Of a stretch of 35,695 nt of DNA, positions 1 to 9,939 are shown piece by piece. The stretch is from contig NZ_SWJZ01000156.1 in NCBI RefSeq assembly GCF_005144475.1, forward strand, positions 1-35,695, given 5' to 3'. The DNA comes from Rhodobacter capsulatus. Lineage in GTDB: Bacteria; Pseudomonadota; Alphaproteobacteria; Rhodobacterales; Rhodobacteraceae. Under the pieces are notes generated by a model that saw only the letters and a list, made by a program, of their open reading frames with translations, made no database searches and was not told the origin of the DNA. A program made the position numbers and the translations under genes. How positions within the stretch are numbered: the first letter of the stretch is position 1; the number at the start of each line of letters is the position of its first letter.

Positions 1-2
1 AC

Positions 3-65
3 GAGCGCCCCAACATGGGCATCGGTGGCATTACACCCGCCCAGAAACTGAAGATGGCTGCCTGA
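3..65 (+). pseudogene. IS3-family transposase (OrfB), C-terminal end only
   Basis: The window opens inside a reading frame whose last 20 residues are ERPNMGIGGITPAQKLKMAA, followed by TGA. This matches the usual end of the DDE integrase-type transposase of IS3-family elements, where an ERPN-x-G-x-x-P-x-x-K segment follows the catalytic core. The rest of the gene lies outside the window, so intactness cannot be judged. The T-G-rich sequence just after it (about 74-105, with ACGGGGGACA-like and GGGGAGGATTACCC blocks) could be the right end of the element, but its partner end is not visible. Confidence 0.65.
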
Positions 66-169
66 AGTATACGTCTGTCCCCCGTTAAAATGGGGAGGAT
101 TACCCACTGATCTTGCACGCGGATCTTGTCTGTTTGTTGACCTATTGTTGACCTGCCTGATTGCGCAGC

Positions 170-194
170 AAAAAGCCCCGCGGTTCGGAGGGGC
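170..194 (-). terminator. Rho-independent terminator (minus strand)
   Basis: Read on the minus strand, GCCCC, a 10-base loop and GGGGC are followed at once by TTTTT. This is a classic stem plus U-run. It lies about 30 bp downstream of the tRNA 3'-end fragment at 223-240 and in the same direction, as expected for the terminator of the original tRNA gene. Confidence 0.55.
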
Positions 195-222
195 GTAAGG
201 CATTGATCTATCTAGATGATTT

Positions 223-240
223 TGGTTGCGGGGGCAGGAT
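223..240 (-). other. tRNA 3'-end fragment, probable relict attachment site
   Basis: On the minus strand this reads ATCCTGCCCCCGCAACCA. CCCCGCA-A-CCA is the 3' acceptor strand of bacterial initiator tRNA(fMet), whose position 72 is an unpaired A. The rest of a tRNA body should continue to about 299, but the sequence diverges immediately after the T-arm remnant. A lone 3' end next to a terminator is the usual scar of site-specific integration into a tRNA gene. The intact copy would lie at the other end of the element, outside what can be seen here. This is inference from a short match. Confidence 0.45.
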
Positions 241-436
241 CACAACACTGTTTTACACTCTCAAGGGCACTCAACATCCGGAAGGTGGAAAAAGCAGCAT
301 AACCGTTCCCGCAAGTATTCTATACCTAGACTCGCAGCCGACAAAGGCAACTCCATGGCAGCTGAAACCCTGCCCGAGATCGAGGCGGTGATGGTGCGCA
401 GGTTCAAAGAACAGATCGCCGCGCAGGCGGGGGACA

Positions 437-817
437 TCAGACTTTGATCTTCTCGATCAGCGTGACCCCCGGCAGCCCCTTGAAATGCGCGTCGCAGGTC
501 AGAAGGCTCGCCCCCGCCACACGCGCGGTCGCGAAGACGATCGCATCCGCCGTGGCGAGCTTGTGGGCGCGACACGCCTCGGCTGCGGCAAGGGCCGTTT
601 CGGTGTCGAGCGGCGCAAGCTGGCAGACCTGCGTGAAGGCGATCACCTGATCGGCCTTGTCCTCGCCCACCTCGCGTGTGAGCCATTTCGCAAGCTCAAG
701 CTGCACGATCGTCGGCACCAACCAGTCCTGCTGCTCGGGCAGATGCTCTGCCACCTTGTCACCGGTGGCAGAGCCGATCAGCCATTCGATCCAAGCGGAA
801 GTGTCGACGAGCACCAT
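437..817 (-). CDS. vapC: VapC-type PIN-domain ribonuclease toxin
   Basis: This 126-aa protein has the size and motif order of a PIN-domain toxin. D5 sits in VDTSAW, E41 in LELAKW, D91 in TADAIVFATA and D109 in TCDAHF; together these make the acidic Mg-binding pocket used to cut RNA. VapC toxins usually stop growth by cleaving specific tRNAs or rRNA until the partner antitoxin is restored. The gene starts inside the antitoxin stop codon (TGATG), so the two are translationally coupled. No residue of the active site is missing, so it is likely functional. Its location among mobile-element debris suggests horizontal acquisition or a stabilising role. Its target cannot be told from sequence. Confidence 0.9.
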   Translation of the reverse strand: MVLVDTSAWIEWLIGSATGDKVAEHLPEQQDWLVPTIVQLELAKWLTREVGEDKADQVIAFTQVCQLAPLDTETALAAAEACRAHKLATADAIVFATARVAGASLLTCDAHFKGLPGVTLIEKIKV

Positions 818-1029
818 CAGAAGCGGTCTGCCCGGTCACGGTAATCGGTGGCGGACGCCCCGCGCGCGAGGCCTTTCAATGCGTCGCGCTTTGGGACCGG
901 TACCAGCAGCACCCCCTTGCCCTTGGGGATAAAGGCGAAGGTGAGCCCGGCATCCCAGTTCTGCGCCGCCCGGATCGCCTTCGGGATCGAGATCTGGAAC
1001 TTCGAGGACAGGGTTGCGGTCTCGGACAT
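817..1029 (-). CDS. vapB: VapB-type antitoxin, AbrB/SpoVT fold
   Basis: This 70-aa protein has an N-terminal swapped-hairpin AbrB domain: residues about 3-45 include TLSSKFQISIPKAIR, the typical S-x-K-x-Q-I-x-I-P-K-x-I-R signature. The C-terminal tail, rich in Arg and Asp, should wrap the toxin. The start was set at 1029 because a GAGG lies about 7 bases upstream of that ATG. An ATG six bases earlier would sit directly on the ribosome site. VapB-VapC complexes normally bind their own promoter, so the 1030-1098 gap, which also faces the phage-gene remnant, is the expected operator. Confidence 0.88.
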   Translation of the reverse strand: MSETATLSSKFQISIPKAIRAAQNWDAGLTFAFIPKGKGVLLVPVPKRDALKGLARGASATDYRDRADRF

Positions 1030-1098
1030 GGTCATACCTCAGACTGATCGATAGCCAAAACGTAAGACAATCCCGCCCGAATTTCAAGGAGCCTCACA

Positions 1099-1206
1099 AT
1101 GGCTGAAAAACGCGTGTCTGTCCGCCTCGTGGCGGAGGGCGGGCGCCAGGTGCGCGCCGAGCTGGAAGGGATCGGCGAGGCCGGGGCCCATGGCGTCGGG
1201 CGGGAC
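1099..1206 (+). pseudogene. Truncated 5' end of a phage tail tape-measure-like gene
   Basis: A good ribosome site (AAGGAG) precedes ATG at 1099. The first 36 or so residues begin MAEKRVSVRLVAEGG and continue RQVRAELEGIGEAG. To me this resembles the N-terminus of tape-measure proteins in alphaproteobacterial prophages, which start by scanning for the same VRL...GG..V.AEL..IG.AG pattern. The similarity stops near 1206 and the frame then enters the CRISPR repeats, so everything beyond is read-through of the array and not protein. The gene has lost nearly all its length. The family call is from memory and is moderate; that this is a gene remnant is more secure. Confidence 0.5.
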
Positions 1207-1224
1207 CGAGTAGCAAAAATTCCG

Positions 1225-4121
1225 AGGTTCATCCCCGCGTGGGCGGGGAACAGGCATCTGTCTCCCCTCTCATGGGCTTCAACGTCGGTTCATCCCCGCG
1301 TGGGCGGGGAACAGCGGGCCAGCTCGACATTCCCGCGCCGCACGGCCGGTTCATCCCCGCGTGGGCGGGGAACAGCCGCCCTGCAGCGCCCATGTGATGG
1401 CGGTGTGCGGTTCATCCCCGCGTGGGCGGGGAACAGATGTGGTGCTGATCGAGATCACCCATCCGGATCGGTTCATCCCCGCGTGGGCGGGGAACAGGAA
1501 CAGCGCCTCAGCCATGCTATCGCGGTCGTCGGTTCATCCCCGCGTGGGCGGGGAACAGGCACCCCAGGGCTGCGACGGCAGCAGGGTCAGCGGTTCATCC
1601 CCGCGTGGGCGGGGAACAGGCTCCTCGGTCACGACAAAGCGCAGCACTGCGCGGTTCATCCCCGCGTGGGCGGGGAACAGGACCCGTTTGGCGCCGCACA
1701 GGGCTACATCGGCGGTTCATCCCCGCGTGGGCGGGGAACAGCAGCTCGTCGCAGATCAGCGACCAGACAAACCCGGTTCATCCCCGCGTGGGCGGGGAAC
1801 AGTTCTGGGCTTCGGCCTGCTGGTCGAGGTGTCGCGGTTCATCCCCGCGTGGGCGGGGAACAGGCCCTGATCGCGGAGGCGCGCCGGGGATGAAGCGGTT
1901 CATCCCCGCGTGGGCGGGGAACAGACCGGCTGCACCGACCGCGGAATGGTCGTCGCCGGTTCATCCCCGCGTGGGCGGGGAACAGCAGGCGCCCCATCGT
2001 GCCGCAGATGTTGCGCACGGTTCATCCCCGCGTGGGCGGGGAACAGACGGGCAGCACATTCCGCCCGGTCTGCGCCAGCGGTTCATCCCCGCGTGGGCGG
2101 GGAACAGCGGGTTGGCGTGGTGCTCCGTGGTTCCGTATTCGGTTCATCCCCGCGTGGGCGGGGAACAGCCATCGCCGATCTTGATCAGGAGCAGACGCCC
2201 CGGTTCATCCCCGCGTGGGCGGGGAACAGGTATTGGAAATTGTCAGCCATGGTGGATCCTCACGGTTCATCCCCGCGTGGGCGGGGAACAGTGCGCTACC
2301 AGTCGGACACCACAACGCCCACCCGGTTCATCCCCGCGTGGGCGGGGAACAGTCGCGTCCTGTCGGCCGGAGTGGGCACAGTGACGGTTCATCCCCGCGT
2401 GGGCGGGGAACAGGCGCGGCAGTTCGATCTGCTGCACGACGCGACCGGTTCATCCCCGCGTGGGCGGGGAACAGGGCGACAGTGGCGCAATAGGCGCGCT
2501 GATCGCTGGTTCATCCCCGCGTGGGCGGGGAACAGCTCGGGCGGATCTGCCTATGATATCGCCACGCCGGTTCATCCCCGCGTGGGCGGGGAACAGCGTG
2601 GCGTCAAACTCGTATTCCTCGACCTCGACGGTTCATCCCCGCGTGGGCGGGGAACAGGTCTGGGACCCGGACGCCTGCCCGGAGGAAATCGGTTCATCCC
2701 CGCGTGGGCGGGGAACAGGTGTCCATGCCGGTTCAGGGCGAGGGCGACGCCGGTTCATCCCCGCGTGGGCGGGGAACAGAGGATCTTCAGGGCCTGCAGG
2801 CAGGGTTTAAGCGGTTCATCCCCGCGTGGGCGGGGAACAGCGAGTAATTTTACATTCTCCGGTGTGAAATGTCGGTTCATCCCCGCGTGGGCGGGGAACA
2901 GGCGTTGAACGCCGCCGCCGAAGTGCCGATGGCCGGTTCATCCCCGCGTGGGCGGGGAACAGGCCGGCCTGGCCGCGACGGCCGAGGGCGGGACCGGTTC
3001 ATCCCCGCGTGGGCGGGGAACAGGCTATTTCAAGGATGAAGTCAACGAGGCGCGGCGGTTCATCCCCGCGTGGGCGGGGAACAGGTCTTGTCCTCGTCAT
3101 CGATCACGATGAAGACCGGTTCATCCCCGCGTGGGCGGGGAACAGGTTCACCGATCCGAACATGTCGCTGTCCGCGTCGGTTCATCCCCGCGTGGGCGGG
3201 GAACAGTAGGCTTCCTGACATTTCGGATGCGCGATCAGCGGTTCATCCCCGCGTGGGCGGGGAACAGTTCTTGGCCGCGGCCACGATGGGGCTTTCCTTC
3301 GGTTCATCCCCGCGTGGGCGGGGAACAGTTACAGGGTTAGTGTGCAAAATTTGCACACGGCGGTTCATCCCCGCGTGGGCGGGGAACAGCACCTCCCCAA
3401 CCAGCTGCGGGGCGGTGTCGCCGGTTCATCCCCGCGTGGGCGGGGAACAGGCGGTTGGGTCAGGGCAGCCATTGCCGTTGTCCGGTTCATCCCCGCGTGG
3501 GCGGGGAACAGTCCGGAAGCGCCTCATAGGGGTTGCCATCGACCGGTTCATCCCCGCGTGGGCGGGGAACAGCAGGAACGCACGCGCCATCGCAAGCGGG
3601 GCCCCGGTTCATCCCCGCGTGGGCGGGGAACAGTGCCGCAAGTAAAAATGCCGAAGAAGCTAGATCGGTTCATCCCCGCGTGGGCGGGGAACAGTTGTTC
3701 GGGCTGGCGCTCGGTTTCCGGCTCATCGGTTCATCCCCGCGTGGGCGGGGAACAGGACGCGCCGCCCGATCAGGTCGAACTCGATCCCGGTTCATCCCCG
3801 CGTGGGCGGGGAACAGGCCGCCGACGTAGTTGGTCACGGCGTCTCCCACGGTTCATCCCCGCGTGGGCGGGGAACAGTACCAGAGGCCTCGTCGAGGTCG
3901 TTGCGGCGGCGGTTCATCCCCGCGTGGGCGGGGAACAGGAACGCGCTGAAAGCGGCGCGCAGCTCGGAAACGGTTCATCCCCGCGTGGGCGGGGAACAGC
4001 GCCACGGTGTTCGGAAACTCCCGCGTGTCGACGGTTCATCCCCGCGTGGGCGGGGAACAGGCCGGAATCGGCCGGGTCCGCGACCGTGACCTCGGTTCAT
4101 CCCCGCGTGGGCGGGGAACAG
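1225..4121 (-). CRISPR. Type I-E CRISPR array, 48 repeats and 47 spacers
   Basis: Forty-eight 29-bp repeats recur every 61 bp from 1225 to 4121. Spacers are 32 bp except one of 33 bp at 2230-2262. On the transcribed (minus) strand the repeat begins CTGTTCCCCGCCCACG and ends CGGGGATGAACCG. The CCCCGC/GCGGGG stem and the 8-nt ATGAACCG handle match the type I-E pattern (E. coli handle ATAAACCG), which fixes the direction: the leader is at the right, next to cas2, and the oldest unit is at 1225. Repeats are almost identical throughout. Only the terminal base differs at 1225 (A for C on the plus strand) and at 2507 (T for C). I saw no duplicated spacers. The long open frames here on the plus strand (RFIPAWAGN, VHPRVGGEQ, GSSPRGRGT) are translated repeats. 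Confidence 0.99.
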
Positions 4122-4208
4122 TCTTCCTGCAGACCATTGATCCACCAAGATTTTCACAATGTCAAAGAGCGCACCGAATTCTTGCGAGATTTTCGCCTTG
4201 GATCGGCC
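4122..4208 (-). promoter_or_regulatory. CRISPR leader with probable pre-crRNA promoter
   Basis: These 87 bp separate the cas2 stop from the first repeat and are more A/T-rich than the surroundings. On the minus strand a perfect -35 box TTGACA (4160-4165) is followed after 17 bases by GATCAA (4137-4142), a weak -10, placing the start close to the first repeat. ATCAATGGTCTG nearby is only a partial match to the IHF consensus (WATCAANNNNTTR), so IHF-guided integration, known for E. coli I-E, is possible but not shown. Confidence 0.6.
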
Positions 4209-5466
<1,258 letters not shown>

Positions 5467-5470
<4 letters not shown>

Positions 5471-6138
5471 TCCCCCCGCCGGATCAACATCAGCCCGCAG
5501 CCAAAGGCCTTGGCGCGGCCGAACCCCTGCGCCAGCTGCGCCAGAAAGGCCGCCGGATCGGAAACCTCGATCTGCCCGCTCAGATCGAGGATGCCGAATT
5601 GCGGCTGTCCCTTGCGCGGGCCGCGATGGCCGGGCAACACCTCGGCCGAGTAATCCTCGGCCGTGGCATGGATCAGCCGGAACCCGGCTTTTTCCCCCTG
5701 CCGCGCGAGCCAGGCGGCGCCCTCGCGTTGCGCAATCTCCATGCGCTCCGCCGCCCGGGCCTCGCCTGGCAAGCCGTGCAGCGCATCCATCACCACATCG
5801 ACCCGCGCGCCGCCGCGCTTCATCCGCGTGGCATTGGCACGCAGCTGGATCACCAGCCGATCCCCTGCCACCAGCGTCGGCGCAAACTCTTTCACCTGAT
5901 GAGGGTCAAACAGATCGGTCTGCAGCGGCGGGCGGGCCGAGAGGGCCAGGAACACGCCCTCGCCCGCCTCGCGCCACAGAAAATCGCGCTTGCGCTCGGG
6001 GCCGTCGGAAAAGATCGACCAGAGCAGATTGTGCGCGGCCGAGCGGCGGTGCCCGGCCTCGCTGGGCAGCAGGAGCGGGGCCAGCGCCTGGGCGGCGGGG
6101 GACCGCGCCAGCCGGATGCGCGAAAGATAAAGGCTCAT
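5467..6138 (-). CDS. cas6e: Cascade subunit Cas6e, pre-crRNA endoribonuclease
   Basis: The protein is 223 aa and starts MSLYLSRIRLAR. This ATG overlaps the cas5e stop (ATGA), which is why the longer upstream in-frame start was rejected. H36 in AAHNLLW is the expected catalytic histidine, and the C-terminal GFGRAKAFGCGLMLIRRG is the Gly-rich loop typical of Cas6/RAMP proteins. It cuts each repeat at the 3' base of the hairpin, leaving the 8-nt ATGAACCG handle, and stays bound to the crRNA in Cascade. It is somewhat longer than E. coli CasE (199 aa). Confidence 0.96.
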
Positions 6139-6817
6139 GCCAGCCCCCCAAGCGCGATCTCGACCGGACGGCGGGCGATGGTGCGGGGGGCGAAGTGCCA
6201 CAGCGCCCGGTCGACGGGGCGGTCGTGGACGATCTCGCCCTGATCTGCGTCGACGATCAGCGTGCGGGCGATCACGCCACCGCGCGCCGCCAGCCAGGGC
6301 GGCGGGGTCAGCTGCGCCAGCGCGGCCTCGGGCGTTGCGGCGGTGACGATCTTCGCGCCGGGCGGGGCTGAGAGCGGGCAGGATTTGCGCCCGAGGTAAA
6401 GCGTGAAACGCGGGGTGGTCAGCGCCGCTTGCAATGCGTCAAGCCCCGCGCCGGTGACGGCCACGCCGTAAAACACCCCCGCGCGATAGTCGCGCAGGGT
6501 GATCGTCGTGGTGGTGCGCCCGCGCGCCTCGCGCAGCGCCTCGGGGCGGGAATTCGGGCGTTTCGCCGCCGCCGAGGGCACGGTCTCGATGGTGTGATAG
6601 TCGCGCAAGGGGGCGCCCGCGTCGAAGATCGCAACCGAGACGCCCAGCGCATCAAGCGCGGAAAAGTCGCCCTCGCGCCGGATGCCGAGTGCTGCCCCCA
6701 GAAACCCGAGGATGGCCGAGCGGGCGGGCCAGATCAGCGAGCCACGCCGCTCGTGCCCGGCCAGCTCGCCCATTGCGGCAAGGCTGGCCGAAAGGCCAAA
6801 GATCAGAACGGGTTGCA

Positions 6818-6818
<1 letters not shown>
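6135..6818 (-). CDS. cas5e: Cascade subunit Cas5e
   Basis: This protein is about 227 aa. It begins MQPVLIFGLSASLAAMGE, with the hydrophobic first RAMP strand and then GHERRGSLIWPARSAILGFLGAALG, the Cas5e core that binds the 5' crRNA handle. Length is close to E. coli CasD (224 aa). I chose ATG at 6818, which shares bases with the cas7e stop (TGATG); an adjacent GTG at 6821 would add one residue. In Cascade it caps the crRNA 5' end and contacts Cse1. The stop overlaps the cas6e start. Confidence 0.95.
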
Positions 6819-8390
<1,572 letters not shown>

Positions 8391-8394
<4 letters not shown>

Positions 8395-9860
8395 GCCGCT
8401 TTTCCTTTCTTCTTCTCGGGCAGGGGGAGGTTCAATGCATCGAAGATCGCCTTGCCCTGCTTGCCGTAACCGGCAAAGGCGAGACCCAGAAACTTCCACT
8501 GCTCGAAGATCTCCTGCATCCGGTCGGTCTCGCGCGTCTCGATTCCCGCGAAGGCGAGCTTTTCAAACTGCCCCATCGCCTGAGTGCGCAGATCAGCCAG
8601 CCAGTTCGCCGCCGGATCGCCACCGGCCCGGATCATGTCGAGATGCGTCAGAAACCGGGCCTCGGTCTGGGCAAAGAAGGTCTCGCGTTCCGCCTCGCGC
8701 GCCTCGCCCGCCGCCAGCACGGGCTCCAACGCCCCGCGCAAGGCCAGTGCCGCCGCCTCGGCCGCCTCGATCAGCGCGGCTAGGCGCATCCAGCCTTCGT
8801 CGACAAGATCAAGCACCGGCTGCACCGACAGGATGAAATCGCGCGGCTTCATGTTGTCCATCGCCCAGCCCGCGACAATCACCGACCCGCCCCCCTGCCG
8901 CCCGTTCCAGTCGCGCAAGCAAAGCGCCAGTTCCGACAGATCGTCCTTTTTCTGTTCGGCAATGATGCCAAGCCAGTTGCGATAGCCGAACCGCCCCGCG
9001 CGGGGGTGCTTGGGCAGCCATTCCGTGCCCGGTTTCATCCGGTAATAGGGGCTGAGCGGGTGCTTCCAAAGCGCGTAATTCGTCCCATGCTTGCGTTGGA
9101 TTACCCCGCTCACCCGGTCGCCTTCGGCCACCAGCCGCAAGCGGCGCGGCTGGCCAAAGAACGCCTCGGGGGCAAACAACGCGCCCTCGGGCGGCAGGCT
9201 CTGCTGGCCAGTGTCAGAAACGCGGGTGGGCCGCATCCAGGGCAGATCCTCGGCCCGGCCGGGCTGACCGCAAGGCACATTGGCCCAGATCAGATCCCAC
9301 AGGCTGCCCTGCCCCTCGCGCGGATCGAGAAGCGTCACCAAGGGCCCGCCGCCGCGCATCGAGGTGCGGATGCCCGCGCCCCCCGCCGGGGCGAAATCCT
9401 GCAACGTGTAAAGCGCCATCGCCGCCATGGGCAGATCAAGGCTGTCGTAACGGTCGCGGTGCATCATCACGTCGGAATTCTTGCCCACGGCACTTTCGCC
9501 CGCGCTGTCGATGAACAGCGTGTCGACCGGACGCGCGGCGCCCTCGAGCGGGGCGAAATCCTGCAAGAAGCACGGCCCCTCGCCCAGCAGGTTGAACGCC
9601 GGGGCAAAGGCGGCCAGCCTCTCGCGCAGCCGCGCGGGATCAGCGGACCGACGGCGCTTCCAGTCAGTCACATCGGCGGGCGGATCGGCCAGAAAGACCA
9701 GCCCGATCAGCAGCTCGAGGCAGGCAATATCGAAATCGGGGCGGTGCCAATCGGGCGCGACGATCTCGGGCAAGGCCATCTGCCAGGGCGTAATGGTGCG
9801 CCGCGACCCATCGCGACACCGCACCGCAATCCATGGGTCTTCAATCAAGTTGAGCGTCAT
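8391..9860 (-). CDS. cse1: Cascade large subunit Cse1 (Cas8e/CasA)
   Basis: This 489-aa protein begins MTLNLIEDPWIAVRCRDG, the standard CasA opening (NLI-x-x-P-W-I-x-V), and has size similar to E. coli CasA (502 aa). Other family features are the FNLLGEGPCFLQDF segment and an R-x-S-M-R-G-G-G-P-L-x-T-L stretch near residue 170. A four-helix C-terminal half ends in Lys-rich EKKKGKAA. Cse1 recognises the PAM, opens the target DNA and recruits Cas3. A strong GGAGGTG ribosome site lies just upstream, and a 79-bp gap separates it from cas3, so it may also be initiated independently of cas3. Confidence 0.97.
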
Positions 9861-9939
9861 TCACACCTCCGCTCAGAACAACTGCGGGCAGTGAAGCACC
9901 CGCAACAACACCCGTAAAGAGGGTTAATTTCATGGGGTG

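Noticed and set aside
161-447. Two short plus-strand frames, one ending MAAETLPEIEAVMVRRFKEQ...
   Set aside because: The first runs through the terminator and tRNA scrap. The last 30 codons of the second look coding-like but are too short and unmatched to call.
4130-4145. IHF site in the CRISPR leader
   Set aside because: ATCAATGGTCTG misses consensus positions; noted but not called.
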